Shown piece after piece: positions 42,203-50,897 of a stretch of 61,653 nucleotides of DNA. Below the pieces are notes generated by a model. That model had not been told where the DNA came from. It worked only from the letters and a program-made list of their open reading frames with translations, and ran no database searches. The position numbers and the translations under genes are program-made. How positions within the stretch are numbered: the stretch's first letter is position 1; each line of letters opens with the position of its first letter. Source of the stretch: Vulcanisaeta sp. JCM 14467 (GTDB taxonomy: Archaea; Thermoproteota; Thermoprotei; Thermoproteales; Thermocladiaceae); NCBI RefSeq assembly GCF_001316245.1, contig NZ_BBDM01000017.1:1-61653 (forward strand), in the 5' to 3' direction.

Positions 42203-43193
42203 TCACCCAATTACCCTAATGCCTTTCCTGAAGCCCACCTTCTTGACTATGTACGGTATTAGTATGGGTAGGACCACGGTTGCGTCCTGCAGTATGAAGG
42301 CTTGCCTGGCCGTTGGCTTAACCTTGCCCCAGGTAATGGCTTCCTTGGGCCGGGCACCACTTAATGAGCCGTCCCATTCAATGGCCATTGTTATGTAGAC
42401 CACGTAATCAAGCCCACCAGCGAACTGGCTCCACCAAATCACGTGGTGCTTTGATATACCGCCACCGACGATTAACGCGCCCAGGGATTTACTCGAGTAG
42501 ACTATGTCCATTAGTTCATGTTCGTCCTTAAGAACATCCACCCTCACCTGCCTACCTCCGGTCCTCGTCCTCTGCATCTCGTTGTACGTTAATATTGCCG
42601 TACCGAAGGCACCATCGACGAAGCCAGGTACATAAATGGGTACCCTAGCCCTCGATGCAGCCCTCAGTATTGAGTACTCGTCGTCGATCCTCTTACCCAT
42701 TTCCCAAAGCAATTCCCTAACGCCCCACTCCTCCTTAACCCTAGATAACTCCTCGAGTGATGAGTGCACGAACTTCTCAATTAATGGTCCGTAATGCTCC
42801 TTCTTAACCGCAACATTACCGATTCTGTGAATGCCAGATTTACTCATCTCAACGTCATCAACATCGAAGTAACTCTGGTAATACTTGCCGCCCATTGACT
42901 TAGCAATGTCGTGGTCGAGAGTCCCCGCCGTGGTTATTACGACATCTGCGAAACCCCTCTCGATGAACTTGGCTATTAAGCTCGAAGGCCCGTTGAGATT
43001 AGGTTCGCTGTGAATGATAGAAAGACCGTGGTGTTCAGATCATTATACATATTTAGTAGCACATCAGCGGCCTCGGCTATGTACCTTCCTGAAAACCGCC
43101 AATTCGTCTATAGGTCTCGATTAGGTCATCTATGGTGTTTATCCCGACGTCTATATCGTAAACCTCACTTGATATGAATGGTGAATTACTCAT
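42203..43193 (-). CDS. dys: Deoxyhypusine synthase (two frameshifts)
   Basis: It makes deoxyhypusine on aIF5A from spermidine and NAD. From ATG 43193, the N-terminal frames read DIDVGINTIDDLIETYRR and IAEAADVLLNM, then VVITTAGTLDHDIAKSMGG. The uninterrupted part carries YVPGFVDGAFGTAI and the catalytic lysine in VGGGISKHH. Shifts near 43093 (a lost T) and 42994 join three frames into about 330 residues, normal for the family. The gene is essential in archaea, so the breaks are probably sequence errors. Confidence 0.9.
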
Positions 43194-43237
43194 TAAGGAG
43201 TTCTATGTTGATTATTTTTAATGCTTTACGAACCTAC

Positions 43238-43918
43238 TCACTTAACAACCCTCACCTCCTTAATTAGTCCCTGCTTCATTAATTCACTCACAATATTTCT
43301 AACACTCCTTATCGTTAATTGCATCTTATACGATATCTCCTCAATGGACCTATTACCATCAATCAACTCAAGTACTTCTAAGTACTTCTCATTGAGCTGG
43401 ACGCTCTTTAATCTCTCCTCTAAATCACTGACAGGTACTGGTATTTCGAGACCCAATATTTTATATAGGTAAATCTTGTGACTCCTCCACTCCTCATAAA
43501 GATCCTCCACAATCAATGGCTTCCAACCAGGTACCTCAAAGTCATGAGACACAACCCTAGTGCTGGGTTTCAACTCACGCTCAAGCTTAGGCTTTATTCT
43601 CTCATTAACGCTCGTGAGCAGGTACATCGTAACTACGTCAGCCTCAGATAAATCCTCCTCGAAGAAGTTCCCGTAAATTACATGAACCCTATCCTCGAGC
43701 CCGAGATCCTTAACTCTCCTGAGTGTTTGTTCGTATAGGTCTTTCCTGATTTCAATGCATGCGGCTTGTGCGCCGAATTCCCTGGCAGCCATTATGACGA
43801 TCCTACCATCGCCGCAGCCAAGGTCATAAACAACCTCACCCCTCTTAACATTGGCTAATTGAAGCATTCTCCTAACCACGACCTCCGGCGTGGGTACGAA
43901 TGGGACATCGTAAGGCAT
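43238..43918 (-). CDS. aKMT-like protein lysine methyltransferase fused to a winged helix
   Basis: Residues 1-150 closely follow the small archaeal SAM-dependent protein lysine methyltransferase aKMT. It has FVPTPEVVVRRMLQLANV, motif I VYDLGCGDGRIVI (about 29-41), GNFFEEDLSEADVVTMYLLT, and RVVSHDFEVPGWKP. The known enzyme ends at about 160 residues. Here about 65 more residues follow, with EVLELIDGNRSIEEISYKM and RSVRNIVSELMKQGLIKEV, a clear winged-helix DNA-binding pattern. The family methylates many chromatin and other proteins. The added domain suggests tethering to DNA. The frame is intact. Confidence 0.8.
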   Translation of the reverse strand: MPYDVPFVPTPEVVVRRMLQLANVKRGEVVYDLGCGDGRIVIMAAREFGAQAACIEIRKDLYEQTLRRVKDLGLEDRVHVIYGNFFEEDLSEADVVTMYLLTSVNERIKPKLERELKPSTRVVSHDFEVPGWKPLIVEDLYEEWRSHKIYLYKILGLEIPVPVSDLEERLKSVQLNEKYLEVLELIDGNRSIEEISYKMQLTIRSVRNIVSELMKQGLIKEVRVVK

Positions 43919-43993
43919 ATTGATATACGCAAAAAAAGTTGGGGCTATATATATCCTTCTCTAACGCGTCTTCTGGGTAATCGTCGAAGTCAC

Positions 43994-44416
43994 TCACGTA
44001 CCTACGCCATTAATCCTACTTATTATTTTTATCTTAAGTCCCTCACTATCATAATCAACATCAAGATCGATGGCGCCTCTCTTCTTGAGGATCTTAATTG
44101 CATCAATGAGTAACTGCCTCTCCTGCGGCATTACCTTACTTAACGCATCATTCAAATCCTCAGAACTATTAATTACATCTATGTACTTCCTCAGCAACGC
44201 CGAGTTTAGATTAGCTAATGATGGACTCTCCTCAAGCACTAGCCCATGTAATGCGGAGTCCGTTATTGAGTATATACCCATTAACACGTCTGATAGGGAT
44301 ACGCATTTTGTTATGATGTCATTTATTAATGATGATAATTCAGATAATTCAGGATACTTAGACTCCAACCTACTAATCAACATCCTCAATTCCCCCATTT
44401 TCTCGATTAAGTCCAT
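43994..44416 (-). CDS. Small helical protein, unknown
   Basis: From ATG 44416: MDLIEKMGELRMLISRLES, followed by helices and a C-terminal strand pair (AIDLDVDYDSEGLKIKIIS). About 140 residues, soluble, no family recognised. The upstream in-frame start at 44455 is less likely, because a TATA-like TTTAATTTTTA lies 20-35 bp before 44416. It follows the M48 protease gene on the same strand but appears to have its own promoter. Confidence 0.5.
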   Translation of the reverse strand: MDLIEKMGELRMLISRLESKYPELSELSSLINDIITKCVSLSDVLMGIYSITDSALHGLVLEESPSLANLNSALLRKYIDVINSSEDLNDALSKVMPQERQLLIDAIKILKKRGAIDLDVDYDSEGLKIKIISRINGVGT

Positions 44417-44480
44417 GTATATGCCGTAACCAGGGGTAAAAATTAAACTAACCATTAAATAAGCAACAAAATATGGCGAA

Positions 44481-45728
44481 TCAACGCATAATCCTGACTA
44501 ACCTACTCGATACCGATGGATGTGATGCAAAGATCCCCAATCTCCTACTTACCAACTCATTATATAGCTCCTTCCAGGTGACCCTAATCAACGCCATTGC
44601 GAGACTCCTTGGGGGCACGAACCTAAGGGCATACTTATCTGCTGAATACTCACTTAACTTCATTACAGAGATTATGCCAAACATTTCAAGGAGCATAGCC
44701 ATTATTAATATGGGTATTGCCGGCAGACTCATTAACGGTATTATGTACGTTATCAAAGTAATATTTACCAACTGAGCCAGCGATATTAAGAAGAGGGTCT
44801 TCGCAGAATCCCCATGCACTATATGACCAACCTCATGCATTATTACGGCAGCCAACTCATCAATACTTAGGCATGATGCAAGTCTCGAGGTTAGTATTAT
44901 GTAGTTAATACCGGGTAATCCGATGGATGCCGCATTGCATTGGTTCGCATTAACTAGGTAAATACCGTAATTACCCTTAATCCCCAACCTATTAATTAAT
45001 GAATCAATGTTGATCTCCTCCTCATAGAAATTCCTGGGTCTCGTCCTGTCATCATTAATTAATGAGATTAGGAATCTCCTGACTTCGCTCAGTGACTTAG
45101 TGTTTTCAATTCTAGATAAAAGCCGCAGAGCCTCATTAAACCTCATTTCATCAAAGTCTCCGTACTCTAGAACGAATTTTATGATCCGCGAATTCCTTAG
45201 ATCACCGTGCTTTACCCTTAATTGAAGAATGTATGAGTAAATTATTGGTATGAGTAATGGCGATAGGAGTAGTACTATTATTAAATGTATTGATGGTATT
45301 ATATTAATAATCCTTAATACAGCAACAATTATTGATAATACCATAATCGATATTAGCATAAGCCCTATTAAGCCAATTGGCGGCGAGTAAGCCCTTGGCA
45401 GATCATTAACTCTATAAATCCTATTATTCCTCTTCAGGAGGAGTATTGTTATTCTACGCATACCATCGGTACCCAAGTACCTTAAAACCAGGGCATTCAT
45501 GAGATCCCTCATCCTACCGCGTCCCTTCACCCTAACCTCATGGTTAATGCTCAACTCGGCAATCTCGTTATTTCCATGCACTACCAACCTAGTTATGTCA
45601 CCATTTACTTCCTTAGTCGTGTATGCCAGTCCGGTAATCTTCAATAAATAATCCTCTACGTAATTAATTAGGGATCGAGGATCGTTAATTAAGTCACGGA
45701 TTACCTGATATGTTTTTATCCCCACCAT
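44481..45728 (-). CDS. M48 (HtpX-like) membrane metalloprotease with extra N-terminal domain
   Basis: A protein of 415 residues. The first 115 residues are a soluble domain of unknown type. Two helices follow (LIGLMLISIMVLSIIVAVL and LIIVLLLSPLLIPIIYSYIL). The zinc motif HEVGHIVHGD is at about 280 and the third zinc ligand in EYSADKYAL at about 350, with two helices between, as in HtpX. ASIGLPGINYIILTSRLA before the zinc motif is also typical. It probably degrades membrane or exported proteins. Its ATG overlaps the stop of the winged-helix gene upstream, so translation is coupled. Confidence 0.85.
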   Translation of the reverse strand: MVGIKTYQVIRDLINDPRSLINYVEDYLLKITGLAYTTKEVNGDITRLVVHGNNEIAELSINHEVRVKGRGRMRDLMNALVLRYLGTDGMRRITILLLKRNNRIYRVNDLPRAYSPPIGLIGLMLISIMVLSIIVAVLRIINIIPSIHLIIVLLLSPLLIPIIYSYILQLRVKHGDLRNSRIIKFVLEYGDFDEMRFNEALRLLSRIENTKSLSEVRRFLISLINDDRTRPRNFYEEEINIDSLINRLGIKGNYGIYLVNANQCNAASIGLPGINYIILTSRLASCLSIDELAAVIMHEVGHIVHGDSAKTLFLISLAQLVNITLITYIIPLMSLPAIPILIMAMLLEMFGIISVMKLSEYSADKYALRFVPPRSLAMALIRVTWKELYNELVSRRLGIFASHPSVSSRLVRIMR

Positions 45729-46153
45729 TCGTGGCTGTCTGTGGCTGTGCTATTTTTTTGGGCAGCAGATAATTCCCTCAGCATATTTATACTTGTATTA
45801 TTTCTTCTCACAGTCTTGTAGCCATCAATGAAGGAAAGTATTTCATGAACATTATTATGCTCCAGAATAAGCCAAAACTCTGTATTCCTCATTATACCGT
45901 AGACCTTACCCCTGGCGCTTCTCTTGATAACCCTAATGAGCCCGAGCTCGACAAGCTCCTCGAGGAAATTCCTAACTATCACTGACTCAGAGCGTGGGCT
46001 CTTCCTAGTCCAGATCGAGATGTCCTGGGCAACCTTTGCAGGTCTGAAGGTTATTAATTGACCCTTGGCGTTGAGGACCATGTCCTTCAGCATTTGGAGT
46101 ATTAGGATTTTAACCTTCTTGGTATCCATCATGAGGTTTTCCGAGGTTGTCAT
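45716..46153 (-). CDS. Winged-helix protein of the HerA-like/M48 operon
   Basis: About 145 residues. The segment KVAQDISIWTRKSPRSE, then VIVRNFLEELVELGLIRVIK and RGKVYGI, fits a winged helix with recognition helix and wing. The C-terminal tail is Asn/Thr-rich. I choose ATG 46153 rather than the upstream GTG 46183, because the TATA-like ATTTATTTATTTAA would otherwise touch the start. It lies between the HerA-like and M48 genes and overlaps the latter by 13 bp. It may regulate the operon or act as an adaptor, which is inference. Confidence 0.6.
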   Translation of the reverse strand: MTTSENLMMDTKKVKILILQMLKDMVLNAKGQLITFRPAKVAQDISIWTRKSPRSESVIVRNFLEELVELGLIRVIKRSARGKVYGIMRNTEFWLILEHNNVHEILSFIDGYKTVRRNNTSINMLRELSAAQKNSTATDSHEWWG

Positions 46154-46190
46154 CAAGGCACCAGGGTTCTCGTATATATCCACTTAAATA

Positions 46191-46226
46191 AATAAATTGA
46201 GAATTGGAGACACTCCCATAGTTAAT
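46191..46226. repeat. 36-bp dispersed repeat, copy 1
   Basis: It matches 56278-56313 at 33 of 36 positions in the same orientation. The core gaattggagacactccc is identical and contains a small GGAG-ACA-CTCC hairpin. It lies between the HerA-like gene and the winged-helix gene, just upstream of the latter's start. Confidence 0.7.
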
Positions 46227-46298
46227 AAACGCCAGAGTTTCATCAGATCTATTTATAATTAATCGTGCAAATTATTTTTTTTAATTTACTATCAAGTT

Positions 46299-47756
46299 CT
46301 AATATTTTTTTTCAATAACTTTCTCGTCAACCTCGAGAATTCTTTCTATTTCATTGATCTTATCACGTAAATTGGTGACCTCTCTTTCCAATTCCATGAT
46401 CTGTTTCCTGAATAATGATTCATCATTACTACCATTGCCAACTAGTAAGCCATTGATAGGCATAGTCTCATTATTAGGATTGACCTGCTTCATGAGCATC
46501 TTATCATTATTACCATCCTTGCCACCCACTCTCTCGCGTGCTTTTACCTTAGTGCTAATAGTAGTGTTAATGGTCTCATTATCATCACCCACCTTACTGC
46601 TTAACCTCTCACTCGATCCGTTATTACCTACTGAGGATATGGTTTCCTGAAAATTCGTATTCCTTAAATCATTAAATCTTCTGATGATTACGTGTGATGA
46701 CTCAACAATTGCCCTTAACGGTCTTACCTTAGTAATGCCCTTACTCGTTATTACAATAGCCTCCTCGGTGGTCATTTCACGTAATTTATTAATTAAATCC
46801 CTGGAAAAGGACACGCCCTCCTCCATTAACTCTGGGTTCATCTTGAATAGGACCATGTTGCAGTGTTTTAGTATTGATGATTTCGGCACGGCATTACTGA
46901 CCAGGATCGTCCTTAGCCCATACTTCGCCAGTTCCATTATTATATGATCAATAATTGAGTAACTGGGACCCTCCATGTCGAGTAGGTTTTGAGCTTCCTC
47001 AATAATTAATACATGCCTAACGCCCTTTTCAATTAAGCCCCTTCTCATGTAATGCGTGTATAGCGCGGCTAATATCAATGATGACACGAGTCTCTTCTCC
47101 TCAATGATTGTTAGGTCACTGAGGTCTATGATGGCGTCACCCTCCATAAGAGATTCAACGCTTATGATGCCCTTACCAATATTCATTACCGAATACTCAA
47201 GCCTCCTTAGTATGGCCGCCTTCATCTCGGCTTCTGTCCTTGTGCTAACGAGGTAATTATCTATCTTACTTATTAAGTCATTAAAGCTCGTGTAATTACC
47301 GTCGCGAATCATCCTATAGAGCATGTACATGCTCGGCTCGTTAAGCCCTAACCCGAAGCCTAATATCTCGGTTAATAACTTTGGTGGTATTTTCTCGAGG
47401 TCCATGTTAATCGCCGAGGTTGGTAATGTGGGTAGTAACCCTGCGTATTCACCGTGCCAATCAAGCACCGTGACCACGTATTTTCGTTGAAGCTTCCTGA
47501 TCATAGCCCTAACAAGTGATGACTTACCACCCCTGGTGGGACCTAGTATGCATAGGTGCTTATCAAGTGGTACCTTATGGGGTAGTAGGAATCGTGTGCC
47601 CACCGTGACCCTGTCTCCAGAAGAGAATTCCCTCGTTAGTGATGCGATGGCTAGCGATGCCGGTATCGCTATCGCGCTAATGCCTATTATGTCCATAGAC
47701 TTCATTATGAAATTCCCAACAGGACTTATAAGGTACTCTACCTTTCCGCATCCCAC
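46299..47756 (-). CDS. HerA-like (DUF87) ATPase with possible N-terminal membrane helix and coiled-coil tail
   Basis: A protein of 485 residues. A hydrophobic stretch (IIGISAIAIPASLAIASL) at about 23-40 could be a transmembrane helix. Walker A is GPTRGGKSSL at about 73-82, followed by VVTVLDWHGEYAGLLP as in HerA. Walker B is HVLIIEEAQNLL at about 247-258, and GLRTILVSNAVPKSS is a sensor-like strand. The last 130 residues are polar and low-complexity, ending in a coiled coil (ELEREVTNLRDKINEIERIL). No NurA nuclease is next to it; a winged-helix gene and an M48 protease follow. DNA translocation or membrane-linked NTPase function is possible. Confidence 0.8.
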   Translation of the reverse strand: MGCGKVEYLISPVGNFIMKSMDIIGISAIAIPASLAIASLTREFSSGDRVTVGTRFLLPHKVPLDKHLCILGPTRGGKSSLVRAMIRKLQRKYVVTVLDWHGEYAGLLPTLPTSAINMDLEKIPPKLLTEILGFGLGLNEPSMYMLYRMIRDGNYTSFNDLISKIDNYLVSTRTEAEMKAAILRRLEYSVMNIGKGIISVESLMEGDAIIDLSDLTIIEEKRLVSSLILAALYTHYMRRGLIEKGVRHVLIIEEAQNLLDMEGPSYSIIDHIIMELAKYGLRTILVSNAVPKSSILKHCNMVLFKMNPELMEEGVSFSRDLINKLREMTTEEAIVITSKGITKVRPLRAIVESSHVIIRRFNDLRNTNFQETISSVGNNGSSERLSSKVGDDNETINTTISTKVKARERVGGKDGNNDKMLMKQVNPNNETMPINGLLVGNGSNDESLFRKQIMELEREVTNLRDKINEIERILEVDEKVIEKKY

Positions 47757-47768
47757 AGGGGTCTATTT

Positions 47769-47876
47769 GGCGCTTAATGAGGCTGTATTGGACACCGGCT
47801 GAGTTGGCGAGGGGTACGTTAAGTATAACTTCGTCAGCGGCGAGAGGGGTTCTTCGAGAAGATTTATAAGGATAGA
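47769..47876 (+). pseudogene. Remnant of an aminotransferase gene (5' end only)
   Basis: The stretch from ggcgcttaatgaggct onward aligns with the first 150 bp of the aminotransferase gene at 36.5 kb, with small deletions. It codes RLYWTPAELA where the intact gene has RLYWSPVELA. It continues with a matching VKYNF segment and a later FFEKIYKD matching SFERVYEE. It stops abruptly where the PaRep2b 3' end begins. It is a truncated paralogue, not a functional gene. Confidence 0.65.
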
Positions 47877-47883
47877 TAATCCA

Positions 47884-49464
47884 TTACCTGCGCCGCGGCC
47901 GCCCCTTTGTGGGTGTTAGACGCTTGAGGTGCTTGATTATGGTTTGTTTCTTTTTCTCGTCCTTTGTTTTCCCGAGCTTCCTGCACAGCACCTTGATGAC
48001 CTGCTCCTTAATGTCATCGTACTTTTCAATAACGTATGCCGGTATTGCAATAAAATATTTACGAACATTTACCACGAATTCGTCACCATACACAGCCTTT
48101 AACGTCTTAATGACCTCATCACCCCTCCTACGCACCAACTCAATAGTGGTCTCGTGCACAACCACTGTGAATCCGTAACCGGCAACATTAACCTGCATCT
48201 CACTCCTTCTGTACTTCATCTCCATCTCGGCAATCCTCCTTAGGTTACTCCACTTCTCGAATGATAATGCGTCCATGATGCCGCGTAAAATGGGCGGTAA
48301 GACGCCAATCATCGCCCTTGCCAAGCCAATGGCGTTACTGCTATAAAACGGTATTCCAACCACATTACTGCTATCCAAATAGGGCTTGCCGCTCTTAAAA
48401 CCCATATTCTTTAGTTTTTCAAGCAATGTCTCCCATCTACATTCGCCAGGTAACATGATATTAATGTTGGCTCTCACCACGCTACCATCGCCTAACACAG
48501 CGGTGAATATAAACGCTAATAGCTCCTCCATACTGAGCTCCTCGACATTACTGAGGATCTTGCCCTTAAGCGACTTATGGCTGGACCTCAAGAACCACTC
48601 AACTGTTATACTACCCTTATTGACGTTAATAGCATCTATGCCCACATACATCCTACCGAAATAAAGCAGTGCCCAAATAATGATCTGCCATAACTGCGTT
48701 GTGCTCATGACTGCATAGCCCTTATCAACGTATCCATCGGTCTCCTCGAAACCTCCCTTCAGCGCCCTTAGTATCTTCCTGATGAACTTCCTGTACTCCT
48801 CCTCACTCATTATCTTAATGAAGATGTTGGGCACCTCAATATCCGCACCTTCAAGGCCCTTAAGGTTCAATTGAACCGTTATACCGCCGTTCCTCGTCAT
48901 ATCAACCATCAACGTTATGAATTCTCCACGCACGCTTATTCCCGATGCATCCTCACCCCTAATCACGACCTCAGTCCTGCCGTTAATTAAGTCCTCAATT
49001 AATTTCTTGGTCTCACCGCCAACACTGCGCCAGTAGTTTAGGAACCGCTCGCTGTAGCCTATGAACCTGTCGACTAATCCGGTAATGTCGTTTATGATCT
49101 CGTTGTTGTACTTACCCCTCAGCCGTTGCTCAAGCCTATCACGCCTCTCAAGCCACTCACCCATCCACTCCTCAATCCACCATGCCTCCCAAACCCTCCA
49201 GCGTTGTATCCGCCCAACGGCTTTGACCTTCTCCTCCTCACCAGCCTCACCACCACATCGATACCCCTTACCCCTACCACCGCCAATACCACGGCAGAAC
49301 CTATTCCTCCTCAATGAATCCACGTTTAATTCACCAAACTCACCCAGAGCACTGGACATACTAATTACTGAATTCTCAAAACAATTAGTAAGGCACTGCC
49401 CGTGCTTTGAGTCAAATTGGGGCTTGAGGAGGATTGAGGTATGTACCCACACCGCCGCGGTCAT
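47884..49464 (-). CDS. PaRep2b-family protein, intact copy
   Basis: An open frame of 526 codons; the likely start is an internal ATG near 49359 (MSSALGEFGEL), giving about 490 residues. An N-terminal Arg/Glu/Trp-rich helical region precedes QLWQIIIWALLYFG, IDAINVNKGSITVEWFLRSS and FIFTAVLGDGSVV. The C-terminal region contains EMQVNVAGYGFTVVV and a basic tail. These features match the PaRep2b repeat-protein family of Pyrobaculum and relatives, whose role is unknown. The LGDGS motif recalls LAGLIDADG homing endonucleases. Two other copies lie in this window. Confidence 0.75.
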   Translation of the reverse strand: MTAAVWVHTSILLKPQFDSKHGQCLTNCFENSVISMSSALGEFGELNVDSLRRNRFCRGIGGGRGKGYRCGGEAGEEEKVKAVGRIQRWRVWEAWWIEEWMGEWLERRDRLEQRLRGKYNNEIINDITGLVDRFIGYSERFLNYWRSVGGETKKLIEDLINGRTEVVIRGEDASGISVRGEFITLMVDMTRNGGITVQLNLKGLEGADIEVPNIFIKIMSEEEYRKFIRKILRALKGGFEETDGYVDKGYAVMSTTQLWQIIIWALLYFGRMYVGIDAINVNKGSITVEWFLRSSHKSLKGKILSNVEELSMEELLAFIFTAVLGDGSVVRANINIMLPGECRWETLLEKLKNMGFKSGKPYLDSSNVVGIPFYSSNAIGLARAMIGVLPPILRGIMDALSFEKWSNLRRIAEMEMKYRRSEMQVNVAGYGFTVVVHETTIELVRRRGDEVIKTLKAVYGDEFVVNVRKYFIAIPAYVIEKYDDIKEQVIKVLCRKLGKTKDEKKKQTIIKHLKRLTPTKGRPRRR

Positions 49465-49519
49465 CCTATACCGTGAGTACTCAAAATTGATATAACCAAT
49501 CTATGCAGCGGTCCTAAGC

Positions 49520-49789
49520 ATGGTGTGCGAGGGTGATTACTACTTAGAAGTCCTGGATAAGGAGGTCAGGGTCATCAAACAAGTAAGGGTATTGAGCAGT
49601 GACCTACTCAAGCCCAAATACCACGCGACATACGTCCTGGTGAGCAACGAGACGAGGACTGTCAGGGTCAGGTACGCATGCAGTGATGAGACTGGCGAGA
49701 GGTCTCCCCGAAATCGGAATAGAAAAATCCACGGAGAAACAAATCACGCAACAAAGGGTAATCACAACACATTGTTCATGAGACACTAA
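49520..49789 (+). CDS. PaRep2a-like small protein, divergent from PaRep2b
   Basis: 89 codons. The N-terminal 60 residues (VCEGDYYLEVLDKEVRVIK, KPKYHATYVLVSNE, TVRVRYACSDETGE) define a family seen three times in this window. After that the sequence turns Asn/Arg/His-rich and no longer matches the 39.6-kb copy, so the true end may be lost to a frameshift or truncation near 49690. It starts 56 bp from the PaRep2b frame in the opposite direction. In Pyrobaculum, PaRep2a and PaRep2b also occur as neighbours; assignment to PaRep2a is from memory and context. Confidence 0.55.
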   Translation: MVCEGDYYLEVLDKEVRVIKQVRVLSSDLLKPKYHATYVLVSNETRTVRVRYACSDETGERSPRNRNRKIHGETNHATKGNHNTLFMRH

Positions 49790-49842
49790 TGTAAATCCCG
49801 TAAACCACGCACCGCACGGCATCGGAAAGCCATAACACACAT

Positions 49843-49880
49843 GGTCAACACCACCCCTACTGGGTATCCTAATCAGTGAA
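49843..49880. repeat. Exact 38-bp copy of an internal segment of the FHA gene
   Basis: It is identical over 38 bp to 51336-51373, which lies inside the FHA-domain gene, in the same orientation. Here it is non-coding, just downstream of the ThiR-like gene's stop. The flanks on either side do not match the FHA gene. Confidence 0.85.
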
Positions 49881-49903
49881 AAGATTAATAGTGGTTCAGT
49901 AAA

Positions 49904-50848
49904 TTACAACGTATGTTCAGTATAAGTTATCTTCGAGGCTATCCTTATTACCTTCAGGACAACGTCTATGGAGTCTAGACCGAATACGTATGTGACGGGC
50001 TCCAGCGCATAACCGCCTAGGTCAATCACAGCCTCCAATGTGGGGTCTTTAACGAGCGAGCTTGTCACGGCATTAATTACCTCATCCTCATTGGAGCTCT
50101 CGTGCGGACCTACCTTGACGTAGCGTATGTTCAACTCCTTGAGTGCGCGTTCTACCTTATCATCATACTTAATGCTTGCCACGGACCTATACCTCGAGTT
50201 AGCGCCCATGCACTTAATAATTAATTTACCCAGGTGTTTACTCCCGCCGTAGGTAGGTCTTGAACCTATTATGACTCTGCCGTCATGGGCGTCAATCCTG
50301 CCTGGAACACCAACAACCTCATCCTCGGTAACCGCGCCCGGCTTCGCCTCGACAATATTCATTAATACCCTCGGTATTACCACCTGTATTTCGGAGTGCG
50401 CCTCAAGGATTGATAGTGCCCTCTCCACATTCTTAATTACCGAGTCTGAAATGCCCGTAATCAGTACTGAACATACGTTGCAATTTACCGGTATTGAGGG
50501 AACGAGCCTCCTATGGGCGCTGCATAACCTTAGTGAACCTAGTTCCATTAGTACGGAATTGGTAAGGTATTCAAGGGCCTCGTACTCCTTACCACTTATT
50601 ATTAGCTCCACGACATTATCAACAATCCTGAGTAGCCAGCCCCTGTTAATGCCCAGCGATTCAACCTTACCGAGTAATTCATCATAGTCCTTACTCACGT
50701 ACCTATTAACCGCCGGCTGTGTTACGCCGAGTACCTTAGCCACCCTGAGCTGGCTATACCCACTCTCAAGTAGTCTCTTGGCGACTAGGCTCCTTATTAT
50801 GGGTAGTACGTTCTCGGCAATAAATTCAATCCCCGTACTTATACTCAC
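49904..50848 (-). CDS. ThiR-like thiamine-responsive regulator (HTH plus ThiN domain)
   Basis: A protein of 314 residues. The N-terminal HTH reads RLLESGYSQLRVAKVLGVTQ and PAVNRYVSKDY at about 24-54. A middle region has four Cys (LCSAHRRLVPS, NCNVCSVL). The C-terminal ThiN domain has VPGRIDAHDGRVIIG, YGGSKHLGKLI and DLGGYALEPVTYVFG. ThiR regulators sense thiamine phosphates through an inactive ThiN and repress thiamine genes. No thiamine gene is visible nearby. The frame is intact. Confidence 0.75.
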   Translation of the reverse strand: MSISTGIEFIAENVLPIIRSLVAKRLLESGYSQLRVAKVLGVTQPAVNRYVSKDYDELLGKVESLGINRGWLLRIVDNVVELIISGKEYEALEYLTNSVLMELGSLRLCSAHRRLVPSIPVNCNVCSVLITGISDSVIKNVERALSILEAHSEIQVVIPRVLMNIVEAKPGAVTEDEVVGVPGRIDAHDGRVIIGSRPTYGGSKHLGKLIIKCMGANSRYRSVASIKYDDKVERALKELNIRYVKVGPHESSNEDEVINAVTSSLVKDPTLEAVIDLGGYALEPVTYVFGLDSIDVVLKVIRIASKITYTEHTL

Positions 50849-50897
50849 GAATTAGTATATGAGTACAATCCACTATTAATCCTTACTTTTCACATTC

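Noticed and set aside
42165..42210. C/D box sRNA on the minus strand at the dys stop (GTGATGA)
   Set aside because: No D' or D box follows at a sensible distance.
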